The notes: generated from the sequence alone by a model not told the origin. Positions 51,503 through 62,679 are shown, counted from the stretch's first letter. The stretch is DNA of 64,000 nucleotides from Agapetus fuscipes (GCA_951799405.1 OX637356.1:13973229-14037228); one strand, 5' to 3'. Translations and numbers: made by a program.

Positions 51503-51722
51503 ACCAACCTATTCTGCCTGGCCAGAAGCAGGTCTTGATATCATCAATTAATTATTCATGAGTGTTTATTTGAATGAATTATTATTTAATAATTACCCAA
51601 TAACATATGTTGAACCAAGGTCAAAGTTATGGTCAAATGACCCAGGCGAAGATCGAACCAACGTAATTCTATTCCAAATACGCTGGACAGATCAGCCGCT
51701 TGGCCCCCTCGGCCATAACACC
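51503..51722 (-). mobile_element. SINE I, best copy
   Basis: On the minus strand: GGTGTTATGGCCGAGGGGGC head, AAGCGGCTGATCTG, B box TTGGTTCGATCTTCGCC, body CATAACTTTGACCTTGG, and 3' end CTGCTTCTGGCCAGGCAGAA. Confidence 0.75.
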
Positions 51723-51754
51723 GACAAAATAAAACCTGCTTAAAACATACCAAG

Positions 51755-52017
51755 AGTTCCTTGACTTATAGGTTGGTATGTGGCTGACCACCCATACTGT
51801 AAAAAAATGGTTCACTTTACCAATGTCACCCCTGTTTCAGGGAAGGACGGCAAGAGTTGCAGGGCTTATGTTCATTTGAGATTGGGTCTTTATATTGTAG
51901 GTCCACATGCGGCCTGTGTTATAATGCACGAAATTATACATGTCTGCTTGTGGGAATGCATTTAATATAAATCTTAAATGATATATATCTTTGCAGCTTA
52001 GATTAGATTAGATTAGT
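51755..52017 (+). mobile_element. Family C (LINE 3' UTR)
   Basis: TTCCTTGACTTATAGGTTGG to TTAGATTAGATTAG. Well preserved. Confidence 0.85.
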
Positions 52018-52019
52018 TG

Positions 52020-52384
52020 TATTTATTTTTCATGTTTTTTAAACGCTTTGTCTAAGTTTAGACAAAAGTTTTATACTCGGGTGACAAAAGATGAGAGAAA
52101 TTATTTACTGCAAGCGACAAACGGTGTGTGGCATGTGAGAGGAAAGCAATTTTCCAACGGGTTAAAATACACCACACTCTTGGTACTCTTACTACAATTA
52201 TTATTTCAACGTGTATTAAAATACCATTTTGCTGAAAAGCTTCACAGTAAAGGGCTTTTTAAAATGAGATATTAAAATCCGAGCATCTTTGTTTTTCTTG
52301 AAACAATATGATGACGTAGATCAGTGCTAAGACCTTAGTTTACCATTATAAAGTACATGGTTCGAGTCTTATAATAACTGGTTT
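52020..52384. other. No recognisable feature
   Basis: A 75-codon ORF (52048-52275, +) has no signature. Confidence 0.4.
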
Positions 52385-53125
52385 TATTTTTAGAACGACC
52401 GGTCCGTAGACCAGTGGTTACACTTCGGTCTCGTGAATGGTAGGTTGTGGGTTCGAATCCCGGCGGAACACAAAAAATATAATATTTAATATCAGCGGTG
52501 AAGGGTGCCATACAACTCGATTCCCATCGGTTTCCCTTATAAAATGAGGCAAAAATAATAATAAAGTAGACTACATGGTTTCAATGGGGAAAAATACGTA
52601 ATGTTTCTATGGTTTTAAATGTATTTTTTTACTTTGTGCCTATATTTTTTACTACTTTGTCGCCTCGTTTTAAAAGGGAAGCCGATGGGAATCGAGTTGT
52701 ATAGCACCCTTCGCCACTGCTATTTATGTTTTCAAATTTGCTCTTTGCTGGGTTGAAAATTCATGAAACCTTTACGAAAGACCGGTCATCAAAAAAATCA
52801 ATCCAGCCTACAACAACTGGGGCTTGCTTGAGAATTGACGCTTTGTAGCGACAACGCACAAGCTCGTAAAAAGATCGATAGCTCAATTGGTAGAATGCTT
52901 GCATTTCATGCCAAGAGCAAGGGTTCGATCTCAAGGTTAACTCGGCCTTCACAAGAAATGAGAACCAGCCCCTCCAGGAACTGGGAAATCCTCACTTAAA
53001 CTGAAAGTGGTTGGTATGAGGCCGGGCCTCTTACACGTAAAAATAAATAGGTCCCGAATCGCCACATGCGACACCTTCGGGGATAACGCAGACAAGATGT
53101 TACACTATATGTGTAGCTTAGCTGC
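52385..53125 (+). mobile_element. Composite SINE B-A split by a hAT MITE
   Basis: B head (GACCGGTCCGTAGACCAGTG; B box GGGTTCGAATCCCGG), MITE 52493-52719, B body, junction AAGCTCGTAAAAAGATCGAT, short-form A, end GTGTAGCTTAGCTGC. Confidence 0.88.
52493..52719. mobile_element. hAT-type MITE, copy 4
   Basis: CAGCGGTGAAGGGTGCCA to CACCCTTCGCCACTG. The target is the B body. The duplication is degenerate (ATATTTAATAT against CTATTTAT). Confidence 0.85.
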
Positions 53126-53144
53126 ATTTTTTTACATCTTTATA

Positions 53145-53770
53145 TTACATAACACGCTTGTACTTCATGCCGACAGCTCGGGCTCGAATCCTACCGTGGT
53201 TGTCAGTAAAATTCTTGCTTCAGTGTTTATTTCAAACGCAGAATAAAATGCCGGCAAGGTTTACTCATATAAAATCTTTAATCTTAGTTGCAAAGATTTG
53301 TTAACATTTCAGATTCATATTAATTGTATGCCCGCAAACAGACACGTGTAAGTTCGCGCCTACAAATGCTGTATGTGAAATTACAACTAAAATCCAATGG
53401 GGGGATAACGCGGCAAGAAGTTACACTATATGTGTAGCTTAGTTGCGTTTTTTTTTATCCAAACCTCAAATAAACACACACTCTGCAATTTTTGCCGATC
53501 TTCCCTGAAACAATGGTGACATTGGCAAAGTGAACTATTTTTTACAGTATGGATAATCAGCCTCGTACTAACCTATAGTCAAGGAATACAAATAATAAAT
53601 AAAATCAGCTCAGCCTTCACAATAAATGAGTACCTCCACTTCTACTATAGTGGTTAGCGTAAAGCCGGACTCCTTACCTGTAACGATAAATAGGTCTCAA
53701 ATTGTAACATGTGACCCTTTCGGAGATAATGTAGGCAAGAAGCTACACTATATGTGTAGCTTAGTTGCAT
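53145..53770 (+). mobile_element. SINE A split by a family C element
   Basis: Head (CGGGCTCGAATCCTACCG) to AGGTTTACTCA at 53265. It resumes at about 53605 (CTCAGCCTTCACAATAAATG) and ends GTGTAGCTTAGTTGC. Confidence 0.75.
53272..53592 (-). mobile_element. Family C containing a SINE A tail
   Basis: AATCTTAGTTGCAAAGATTT...ATACAACT-type UTR, interrupted at 53398-53455 by a SINE A tail (GGGGGATAACGCGGCAAGAA). It continues to TCAGCCTCGTACTAACCTAT. Confidence 0.7.
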
Positions 53771-53774
53771 TAGT

Positions 53775-54261
53775 TGGTTTGCGTTGCAAGTCCTTCCGCC
53801 ACTTGAGAAAGTATACAGCTTTGTATGAGCGTCCATGCGCTGTGGGTCCTTCTGACACATACATACAAGAAAGGTGCGAGGAGAGTTTGAGCTCATCTCT
53901 TCACCGATTGTGATGTAATTTCTTCATTCCGCCTTACGGCCGTTGCGGCCTCTCCACTTAGGGCTCAAATTGGCAACTAAAGCCGCGAATTTATTACATT
54001 CCACCCCCTCCCCCCCACTCTATCCTAACACTCACCCCCCCCCCCCCCGCTTCATCCCTCCAGGGTGAGCCTTATTGCCCCGCAACTTGAGCACCCGCAC
54101 GCTTTCTACCGATATCATAATAATATCACAGATAGGGCTAACAAAGAACAATCTAAAACTTAACAATTTTTTAATTGAATGTTTTGATTAACTAAAACTC
54201 AGAAATAAGATGCATGTATGACGCTACGGTCATCGTGAGTGCTTTTTTGGCTCATCTACCA
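53775..54261. other. Unassigned, with a C-rich run and a MITE D end
   Basis: A run of about 15 C near 54035 and a C-rich context. TTGGCTCATCTACCATTTGA at 54247 onward is MITE D, whose continuation lies at 58010, beyond the LINE. Confidence 0.5.
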
Positions 54262-57200
54262 TTTGATGATGATGATGATTATGATGATTTCCTTATAAGC
54301 GCCGTTTCGTAACTCAATGTCACTCCAAGGGCGCTTAGTTTTTTATTGGGCGAAGAAAAATGTCTTCATCCTCCTCTTTAGGTCCTCAATCGTCTTAGAC
54401 CTCCGGATTTCTGGTGGTAGTTGATTCCAGGTCGCAGGGCCGGCCACTGCAAAAGCACGGTCTCCGAAAACAGTGGCAATTTTTCTTCTAGGTTCATTTA
54501 GCAGGGTTTCCGCTCCGTTCTCTGCTGATCTTAGTGTTTGCTCCCTTGAGCCCAGGACTTTTGAGACAATCAGCTCTTGGATGTAGAAAGAAGCTGCATC
54601 ATGGAGAGCTTTGTATGTGATAAGTCCAAGTTTAAATTTGACGCGTTGAGGAAACCTCAGCCAGTGGAGTCGCTCTAAAAGCGGAGTTATGTGACAGTGT
54701 TTGGTTTGGTTGAATATTAGCCGCGCGCCTGCATTCATTACTGACTGCAACCGACTTAATTCACACTGTGGTTGGGCTGCATAAATGCCATTACAGTAGT
54801 CCACTTTGGATACTACAAAAGCGTTGACGAGTGACCTTTTAGCTTCCAACGGTAGATATTTTTTAATATATTTCAGCTGTCGTAAACCATAGTAGCCGGA
54901 ACTAACCGTGGTGCTGATTTGTTTCTTCATGGTCAGACAGTGATCAAGATGCACTCCCAGTAGCTTGACACTTTTTGTAGGAACGATTTCTGATCCAGAT
55001 ATGTTTATTGGGGCACTCTTATCAATTATATTGGCTCTTCTCGTAGTGGTAAGCCACATGATTTCAGTTTTACTTGGGTTCAACATTAATCTATGGCTTA
55101 GCATCCATCCGTTCACATGATTAATACATTCGCTTAGGCCAGACTTTAGCTCCTCTATTTTTGTTGGCTCGCAGTATGAATAAATCTGACAATCGTCGGC
55201 ATAGATGTGTGCCATAAGGCCCCTTTTGTGAATAATGATTTCCAACTCTTGAATGTAGGCTGTAAACAGAAGAGGTCCCAAGACCGAACCTTGAGGCACG
55301 CCGGAAGAAATTGTTTTGTCAGGCGAGATCCCTCCATTTATTCTGACACTTTGTTTCCTGTTTGTGAGGTATGATGTTAACCATTTCAGCGCCTTGTTAA
55401 TTATACCGAATGTGTTTTTAAGCTTCAGCAGAAGAATTTTATGATCAACCGTATCGAAAGCTGCACTCATATCAAGGAGTGCAATTATTGCCACGTTTCC
55501 TTTTTCTACCGCTAGAGTCAAATCAGATACGACTCTAAGTACGCCAGTCTCCGTTGAGTGCGATTCTCTGTAGGCCGATTGGTGATTGGCGAACAGTCGA
55601 TTTATTCGCATATGTGAAGTGATTCGTGCTGCGACTATTCTTTCAAGAAGCTTTCCTAAGAGTGGCAGGTTTGATATGGGCCGATAATTGGATTTTTCAT
55701 TTGGATTTTGTTGAGGTTTCTTCAGTATAGGTGAGATTCGTGCTATTTTAAGTGATTCTGGAACAGTGCCGCTTTCCAAAGACAGGTTGAACATTTTAGT
55801 TATAAATGGTGTGAGTTCTTCTTTGCATTTCTTGACCAGCCATGTAGGTATTGGGTCTAGCTCGCATTGTTTATTGGGTGCCACCATAATCCACTTAGAA
55901 ACTTCGAGGACAGTTGTTTCAGCAAATACTTCTATGCACACAGAATCATTTTCTGTAATTACAGGTTCCTCTGCACCTTCAGATACTTCACGAATCGCAG
56001 ATATTTTGCTCTCGAAAAAATCGGCCAAATTAGATGCAGTAAGAGTGGTGACTGTTTCTGACTTTATATTACCAGTGATTCGATTTAGCGACCTCCATAG
56101 TTGTCTGGGATTACCTTTTGCCTCATTTATCTTGTCATTCCAGTATTCACACTTAACGTCGCAGATGAGCTTCCTATAGTCTTTTTGAGCTTTCAACCAT
56201 GTCGCTTTGGAGATAGATGTATTGTATCTCCTGTGGTGTCTCTCAGCCCTTCTCACAATCTTTTTTTGCTTTCTACACCGCTCGTCAAACCACTCACTGT
56301 TAGCTCTTATTCTTATTTTCTTCGTTGTGACTGGCGCATGTTTATCAGCCAGAGCTGTTAGTGTAGAGTTATACATGCTCATGAGTTCTTCACAGTTTTT
56401 TTGATCCCATAAACTTTTCTGAGAGGAGAAAATATCTAGAACATCAATGCGAAATGCCTCCAAGTCCATTTTTCCCCAAGCTCTGGAGGTATATGATTTG
56501 TAAGGTATGTGTGGTTTACTCATATTGATATCTAAAGTTATTAACATGTGATCTGACAAATCTATGTCGTGAACCGTGACAAAGGTGGGTGGATCCTCTT
56601 TCCGGGTTATTACTAGGTCCAACAGGCCACCAGCATTGTGAGTAGGTTTGTCCGTCCATTGATAGCATCCCACATCAGAAAGAAGGGTGTTAAGCTTAAC
56701 AGTATTCCTGTCATCAGGTCGATCAAGTCGAATGTTGAAGTCCCCAGTAATCAATATTTTTTCATTTCGTAAAAAAATTGACTCCATTAGTCTTCTTAAC
56801 TCATCAAAGAAAGCTGTTGTTATGCTTTTTGATCCTGGTCTGTACACATTGATCACTGTGATTGCTTCTCTATCGGATTTTATTCTACATGCTACATATT
56901 CAAAGTGTTTGCAACTAAGTTCCAGTTGAAGCTTGGCAATCGTCAGTCCAGGGCTAACGATGACCGCCACTCCACCATGGTTAACCCAGGAATAGTTAGG
57001 TAGTTGGCCCTTTTTTGGTTGTGGATTCCTGGCAGTTTCAACCATAGAGTACCCAAGGACTCGCAGAGACTTTAGAGATGTAGAGTTGTAGTCCTCGTGC
57101 CAGGTTTCAGACAGAGTTAGAACGTCTAGTGCTTTTTCTTTAAATATATCATTTATAAAGTCTACTTTATTATTTATGGATCGACAGTTCCAGGTCGCTA

Positions 57201-58005
57201 TTCTAAGCTGTTTTGACTGCTGATTGTTGTGTCGCTCCTGTGGTACACGCTCCACACCAGTAGTTTTCGCTTGATGCAGTTGAGTTAGTCTAACGCCTTG
57301 TTTATCTCTGGTTGTTGTTTTTTTCCTCGCGCTCATCACTTTCACATCATCCACCTTATTATTCCAGGAGTGAATATTCCAGCTACCGGGTGTGATTTGT
57401 TTTTCAATGGGATTCAAAATACGCTCAACCGTCGCTAAGGGAGCTGGTTTAAAGTCAAGAGTTGTTGGGAGAGTTTGTATCTTGGTTCTCATGGCGTATT
57501 GTTTAACTAATTTTCCTCCCCGTTTTCCTCTTTTACGACTTTTTCTTCGACTGCTTCCAACCCTTTCTCCTTTCGTTATTCCTAATTTGGCACAGATTGT
57601 CACACAAGTTACACTGACTACGGCACATAATATAGATTTTCCTATATTAATCAATTCCTCACGTTTATATTTCATCACTGCCATCACATTGAAACAATAA
57701 AATTTTAATGGTTCACTAAAAGTTGTTTCAGTACTGTTGGCAACATAAACAAAAGTTTCAAAATGGCACCTGTCAAAAATTCACTTGTCAAAAAGAAAAC
57801 ACGCCAAAAAGCGTTTCTTTTAGTCTTCAGATCACACATTATAGTCAAAAACTCTCACTGAACCTGTTTTAAGAAATATTATCCACATTTTCACCAAGAC
57901 TACGTTATATTTGTTATTTTTCTTTAATTAAAAAGATCGCACCGCGTTACGGTCAACCATCAGCTGAGAAGCGAGGTTGCCAAGTATGAAATAAACTATT
58001 CAGAA
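54262..58005 (-). mobile_element. Full-length L2/CR1-type LINE inserted in MITE D
   Basis: Minus-strand element: a ~310-nt 5' UTR (57688-58005), one ORF, and a short 3' UTR hairpin (AAGCGCCC / GGCGCTT, 54300-54340). A GAT/ATC microsatellite tail (54268-54290) follows. MITE D sequence lies on both sides (54240-54261 and 58010-58095), which fixes the insertion. The 5' boundary is known only to about 10-15 bp. Confidence 0.85.
54343..57687 (-). CDS. LINE endonuclease/reverse transcriptase, 1114 aa, intact
   Basis: Nicks target DNA and copies its own RNA at the nick (target-primed reverse transcription). Residues 1-160 are basic, with a hydrophobic stretch at 15-36 and SRRKSRKRGKRGGK at 46-59. 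An apurinic-type endonuclease domain spans about 161-390: TWNCRS (N167), LSETW (E194), GDFN (D316, N318), LLDL (D357), SDH (378-380). Reverse transcriptase spans about 650-920: NYRPISNLPLLGK, LLDMSAAFD (D739, D745), GVPQGSVLGPLLF, YADD (829-832), LNPSKTE. The C-terminus FGDRAFAVAGPATWNQLPPE...MKTFFF is typical of L2/CR1 proteins. No stop or frameshift. The start was taken as the first ATG. There is no separate ORF1 in the element. Intactness suggests recent activity. Confidence 0.92.
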   Translation of the reverse strand: MMAVMKYKREELINIGKSILCAVVSVTCVTICAKLGITKGERVGSSRRKSRKRGKRGGKLVKQYAMRTKIQTLPTTLDFKPAPLATVERILNPIEKQITPGSWNIHSWNNKVDDVKVMSARKKTTTRDKQGVRLTQLHQAKTTGVERVPQERHNNQQSKQLRIATWNCRSINNKVDFINDIFKEKALDVLTLSETWHEDYNSTSLKSLRVLGYSMVETARNPQPKKGQLPNYSWVNHGGVAVIVSPGLTIAKLQLELSCKHFEYVACRIKSDREAITVINVYRPGSKSITTAFFDELRRLMESIFLRNEKILITGDFNIRLDRPDDRNTVKLNTLLSDVGCYQWTDKPTHNAGGLLDLVITRKEDPPTFVTVHDIDLSDHMLITLDINMSKPHIPYKSYTSRAWGKMDLEAFRIDVLDIFSSQKSLWDQKNCEELMSMYNSTLTALADKHAPVTTKKIRIRANSEWFDERCRKQKKIVRRAERHHRRYNTSISKATWLKAQKDYRKLICDVKCEYWNDKINEAKGNPRQLWRSLNRITGNIKSETVTTLTASNLADFFESKISAIREVSEGAEEPVITENDSVCIEVFAETTVLEVSKWIMVAPNKQCELDPIPTWLVKKCKEELTPFITKMFNLSLESGTVPESLKIARISPILKKPQQNPNEKSNYRPISNLPLLGKLLERIVAARITSHMRINRLFANHQSAYRESHSTETGVLRVVSDLTLAVEKGNVAIIALLDMSAAFDTVDHKILLLKLKNTFGIINKALKWLTSYLTNRKQSVRINGGISPDKTISSGVPQGSVLGPLLFTAYIQELEIIIHKRGLMAHIYADDCQIYSYCEPTKIEELKSGLSECINHVNGWMLSHRLMLNPSKTEIMWLTTTRRANIIDKSAPINISGSEIVPTKSVKLLGVHLDHCLTMKKQISTTVSSGYYGLRQLKYIKKYLPLEAKRSLVNAFVVSKVDYCNGIYAAQPQCELSRLQSVMNAGARLIFNQTKHCHITPLLERLHWLRFPQRVKFKLGLITYKALHDAASFYIQELIVSKVLGSREQTLRSAENGAETLLNEPRRKIATVFGDRAFAVAGPATWNQLPPEIRRSKTIEDLKRRMKTFFFAQ

Positions 58006-58009
58006 ATAA

Positions 58010-58095
58010 CCTTTAATTAAAATTGTCTTAAGAATCACATGCCACACAATCTGAGCTAAGAAAAAAACGTCAAAATGCGTTGGCGTAATGCTTGT
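58010..58095. mobile_element. MITE D remainder beyond the LINE
   Basis: AATCACATGCCACACAATCT and GAGCTAAGAAAAAAACGTC continue the D copy begun at 54247. Confidence 0.65.
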
Positions 58096-58099
58096 TTTT

Positions 58100-58320
58100 G
58101 TATCTATAGGAAAAAGAAGCACAGTGTTCGGAGACCGCGCTTTCACCGTGGCGGGACCGTCCACCTGGAACCAGCTGCTTCCTGAAGTGCGCGCTAAGGA
58201 AGTGATCGAGAGCTTTAAGAAGGGAATGAAGACCCATTTATTCACCAACGCGTCAAGCCTGAAAGCGCCTTTGCAGTGACAGTGGTCACGAAACGGCGCT
58301 ATAAAAATCATCATCATCAA
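58100..58320 (+). pseudogene. L2/CR1 LINE 3' end, sister family
   Basis: The frame gives KRSTVFGDRAFTVAGPSTWN, then VIESFKKGMKTHLFT and a stop. The hairpin (AAAGCGCCTTTGCAGTG / GAAACGGCGCT) and an ATCATCATCATC tail follow. Close to the LINE next door but 5'-truncated and in the opposite orientation. Confidence 0.85.
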
Positions 58321-58574
58321 AAAAGTTATCTTTACTCGCCGATAGAGAGACCCTTTGAAACGACCAAGCAGGTGTAAGTTTATTTATTTTTTAAGGCAAT
58401 TTTTTTTACACAGCTTTGGCATACATAGGACAATGTATGTGTTGGAAAGTGAGATTAAAAATAAGCTTTAGTTTTTAAAAAAGACAAGAAGAAACATTTT
58501 AGGTTTGACTAAATTCAAAAACATGTCATACCAGAGCATTTTGGAATCCTCTTTCTAAGTTTTAAGAGGATGTT

Positions 58575-58790
58575 GTCTTCACGTGTACCAAAAAAGATCG
58601 TTGAGGAAAATCCGGGTGTGAAAAGAAGAGTTAGCAGACCTAGGCTGAGATGAGAGAATGAGGTGAGGAAGGACGCAAACCAACTACTGCAGGTGACAAA
58701 CTGGAAAGCGGCAACGGTAGACAGGAGGAGTTGGAAGTGAAGGCTAATTGATGGAGGCCAAGAGGAGATATGAGCTGTAGGGACATCGAC
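58575..58790 (+). pseudogene. RT-associated C-terminal fragment (GRPRLRW type)
   Basis: One frame reads VKRRVSRPRLR, a TGA where W is expected, ENEVRKDANQLLQVTNWKAA and VDRRSWK. This resembles the RRVGRP.LRW.D.V..DL..L...NW..A.DR..WR end seen on insect retroelement proteins. Broken. Confidence 0.5.
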
Positions 58791-59187
58791 ATTCTTTCTT
58801 CTTTTCTTTATTCTTTCCCACCTCTATGGTGGTTGGCCACTTAGTCAGGAGAGCACCTCCCGAACAGTCTCAGTAGTAACATCTCGAATTTAGGCCTTAA
58901 GTTATATGTTAAGACGCTCAGAATCACTTTGCATTTTTGTTTGTAAATTTAAAATCCTCGAGCCCTAAACTCTCACGGCTATAATCTTTCAGTGATTTCT
59001 GAGCCTCCTTTGCTTTGTGTAAACACTTGGGAAAGTGTAGCTTCACGGGAGGGCCTTCTGCCACTCGCATCTCACATAACTTTTGCATGCGAGTCCTGTG
59101 ACACATCCCCGGATGGGATGGATATACAGGGCGTGGGTCAGTGGAGGGGAGACTGACCCCTGAGAGAAGGTGTTGTAGGGACATCGA
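58790..59187. repeat. Segment bounded by a 14-bp direct repeat
   Basis: TGTAGGGACATCGA occurs at 58776-58789 and 59174-59187. The ~385 bp between may be an insertion with a 14-bp target duplication. Its minus strand holds part of a 125-codon ORF (58924-59301) without a recognised domain. Confidence 0.45.
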
Positions 59188-59209
59188 AGAAGAAGATATG
59201 TTTAAATCA

Positions 59210-59760
59210 CTGTTACTATAATTTTCGCCGTTCTGCTTGGGATGGCCAGAGCCTCTACAGATATGCCTCCATTTATTTCTATCCTTACATACCTCTTTCA
59301 ATTAATTCATATATATATCACCTTTTCATGCATTTTCTTCTTGTACTCTCGCTGTGTATATCCCATTATTTCATAATCTCCTCAATTCCATCACTCCATA
59401 CTTTTCTCGGTCATCCTGTACCTCTTTTTCCTTTCACACTTCTTTTGTATATATATACATATACTTTGTCAGTCTATCATCATTCATTCTTTCCACATGC
59501 CCAAACCATCTCATCACATTCTGTTGTACCTTAAATTTCACATCCTCTTTCAACTTACATTATTTTTTAGCCATTTATTCCTAACTCTTTCCTTCAGAGT
59601 TGTTACTCTCATTCTTCTCAAATGCTTCATTTCCACCGTAGGTACGAGTATATACTTTACTCATTTTGCTATCGTTCACTATCCATGCTTCACTTCCATA
59701 CATAAAAGTTGGTAACAATATGCCATCACAAATATTCATAATTTCCACTCGTGTTTTGAG
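59210..59760 (-). pseudogene. Sister-LINE RT C-terminal remnant
   Basis: The minus strand, with frame changes, reads YGSEAWIVNDSKMSKV, VEMKHLRRMRVTTLKERVRN, a WFGHVER-like segment, GKRGTG-like basic residues and KEVCKDRNKWRHICRGSGHP. This is the standard C-terminal order of this LINE class, with stops and frameshifts throughout. TTACTATAATTTTCG follows on the plus strand at the tail. Confidence 0.7.
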
Positions 59761-60001
59761 CTGCCTTGCGGCAACCCTGAGCCTAAGAGGGTGTGAAAAT
59801 AATCAATTTAGACGTTCTTTGTCGGAACACGGGCCCGGAAATAATTTATACCCGTGACGTCATACCTGGAGGCCGGCCCAGGCCTATGCTACCACCGTGG
59901 CCATTGCTAAGAAATAATAGAACCAACAAGCGAGACGATTAAGACGTTAGTATTGATATAAACATCTCATGAATTTCCTTATGAGTAATACTAATAATAT
60001 T

Positions 60002-60295
60002 AGGATAATTTATTTGGTAAGCGCGGTTTTTTCGTGAATTTAGACATCTCGAGAGCCATCTGCAAGCTTGTTCACTGCTATAGAAAGCGCCAATTGTCGA
60101 GCGAGACCCAGTTGCAATAAGGCTGTATGGACCTATGGTGACCGGTCTTTGGTAAAGGTGTATGAATTTTTAACCCAGCAAAATGAGTATTCAAAAATAT
60201 TAATGTTATTTTTTTTTGCTACGCAGGGATTCAACCCACGACCTTCCATTTATGTATTCGAAGTTCTAACCACTAGACTACGGACTAGTTAACTT
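60002..60295 (-). mobile_element. SINE B, type (i) tail, diverged
   Basis: GATAATTTATTTGGTAAGCG to the head complement CAGGGATTCAACCCACGACC and CCACTAGACTACGGACTAG. Confidence 0.8.
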
Positions 60296-60369
60296 GACTT
60301 TTAAATTTTGTATATTTAATTTATATAAAATTGATTAACTATTTATTACATATTTTTTGCTTGTGCTTG

Positions 60370-60675
60370 ACATGATTTCCGGTCGGTTGTTTTTGCGTTC
60401 CATCCTAAAAAGCTAGGGTTTGATCCCCACCGAGGGGGTCAGAAATAATTATCCGTGTCGGTGTTTATTTGAAATCCAATATCAAAAATTCTTCAATGTT
60501 TATTTAGCCTGTTAAAAGAAATAAATATCTGCTTCGTTTGAGAACACGGAAACTATTATATTATGTTAAATAATTGGAAGAACGCTGGCCTCATAATCTG
60601 TAAAAATTAAAGGTTCCGCGCATGCGATCCTTTCAGGGAAAGTGTGGTAAGAATTTGCACTCGATGTACAGATGA
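60370..60675 (+). mobile_element. SINE A, long form, strongly diverged
   Basis: B box GGGTTTGATCCCCACCGAGG, then TGTTTATTTGAAATCC, GGCCTCATAATCTGTAAAAA and GCATGCGATCCTTTCAGGG. Confidence 0.7.
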
Positions 60676-60734
60676 CTAACGATTGCCAATACCTGTTTCT
60701 GAACTAAGTGAACGGCATTGTCATAGTCTAAAAT

Positions 60735-60875
60735 AATATATAATCTAAGTTGCCAAGATATATTAATATCAAATTCATATTAAATGCATGCCCACAAAGT
60801 TTGCGCTTAGAAATACTACATGTGAATTTACAAAATAAAATCAAAATCTTAAATGAACATTAACTCTGAGAATAA
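60735..60875 (-). mobile_element. Family C, truncated
   Basis: TATAATCTAAGTTGCCAAGA to AAATGAACATTAACTCTGAG. Confidence 0.65.
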
Positions 60876-60879
60876 AAAA

Positions 60880-61584
60880 AAAAAATATTACAGAATAAGT
60901 ATATCTTTAGAAAGTCTTACTAAAAAGTTATATTTTCTTACATATTACAAAAGTATTTCCCAGGTCACTCATTCTTTAATCAACCACCTCTCGGGCGAGT
61001 ATTTATCTAGTTACCCGGCTGGCTTCCTTTCCCATTGTAAACGTCAATAAACCAAAGTCATAAACCTGCCACACAGTAGCTGAAACAACCTGAAATCCGT
61101 CTACCAGAACCTTCAGTTTCCTGAAAACACTGTACTGAAAATGTATGAAAAGTAAAACACCGCCTCTATCGAGCGTTTTGGGCTCTGTTTATTTTTGTTA
61201 AATACAATTTTTGAGGTTAGAAGTAATGTTTTGGAGCTTGGGGAATAGCATGCAACAAGCGAGTTGCGGAACTAAGTGACTTCTTTGTAGGGGAAATGCA
61301 ATAAAAATGTACTAAAGAACCACTGTATTGCAGTTTAAGTGTTATTGAATGATCATTGTGGGTTCTAAATAGCTTAGTAGGAGAACTAGTTCATTCAGTG
61401 AAATATCTATCAAAGATACGTTTTCATCGGAGCTTTTTTAGTTTAGATAATGCAAATTGTAATAAGGATTTAGTGTATCTGTAAAAAAAAATGGCAATTT
61501 TAGATTTTTAATCGGCGGGCCAACGTCACAGGTCTACATGATGAGGTGTCTTAAGAAAGTATCTATATAAGCCGAGTTCTATTC
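60880..61584. other. No recognisable feature
   Basis: AT-rich. A 65-codon ORF (60853-61050, +) has no signature. Confidence 0.45.
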
Positions 61585-61850
61585 TAATCTTATCTAATCT
61601 AACTTGCAAAATATGTATATATTACATTGGATATTCACATCACATGCATTTTCACAAGCAGACACGTACAAGTTCACGCTTGCACATCCCGCATGTGAAC
61701 CTACAACATAAAAACCAAATTTCAAATGGACATACACCCTGCAACTCTTACCGTCCTTCCCGGAAACAGGGGTGACATTGGCAAAGTGAACCATTTTTAC
61801 AGCATGGGTGGTCAGCCGCATACTAACCTATAAGTCAAGGAACATACACA
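61585..61850 (-). mobile_element. Family C (LINE 3' UTR)
   Basis: CTAATCTTATCTAATCTAAC to CTAACCTATAAGTCAAGGAA. Well preserved. Confidence 0.82.
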
Positions 61851-61869
61851 ACAAATTAGATTTTTAAAA

Positions 61870-61985
61870 TCAACCAGTTGCAAAGATACATTACATTTAA
61901 GATTTATACTTCATCTTCATGCATTCCTTTTTATAAGAGACGTATAAGTTCGGGCTTGCACATGCTGCATGTGGACTTACAACAT
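61870..61985 (-). mobile_element. Family C partial, second copy
   Basis: CCAGTTGCAAAGATACATTA to CTTACAACATGATACTC. It meets the next copy head to head. Confidence 0.6.
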
Positions 61986-61997
61986 GATACTCAATAT

Positions 61998-62160
61998 CAA
62001 AGGTCAGCAAGAATTGCAGGGGTTACGTTCATTTGAGATTACTATTATATGTTTCAGGTCCACATTCGGCATATGTAAGCGCGAATTTAAGCATGTCGTC
62101 ATATGGGAATGCATGTTATATGAATCTTAAATGTAATCTTATATTTGCAATTTAGATAAT
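61998..62160 (+). mobile_element. Family C partial, plus strand
   Basis: AAGGTCAGCAAGAATTGCAG to TATTTGCAATTTAGATAATC. Forms an inverted pair with 61870-61985. Confidence 0.65.
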
Positions 62161-62164
62161 CAGT

Positions 62165-62679
62165 AAAAAAATTAATTAAAAAATAGATATAGAATATAGA
62201 GATACAATAAATTGAAAAAAATATAATATTTTATCCAAAATATATTTCATCCCCCGAACCAAAACTTTGGTAGTATACCCATTAAAAATTTAAGGACCTA
62301 CCTGACCGTCACTTAATTGAAATGATTACTAAGGGCGCCCTCAAAGCGAGAAGAAAGGGCTCTTGTTTATTATTTTAAAATTTAAAGGACGCTTTGCCGC
62401 AAACTTTTCCCTGAGAGTCCTTGAAAGTTTAATCTACAGTTTGTTAGGAGTGTATCCCTCCCCGCGTATGCTTATTAAAGAGTTAAGGACTTTGAAAAGT
62501 CTTATTAAAAAGAGAATTGAATGGATCTTTTTTATTAAGATACAATATAGAATTCCAATTAAAATAAAAGTTTTTGTTTTTGTTATTAAGTATTAATTAT
62601 TTTTAAATAAAATTATTTAGATTCTTGGCAGTACGTTTGTGAAAGTTCATTTTTACAAATCAAAATAAAAATTTATTTA
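62165..62679. other. No recognisable feature
   Basis: A 77-codon ORF (62363-62596, +) rich in basic and hydrophobic residues has no family I recognise. Confidence 0.4.
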
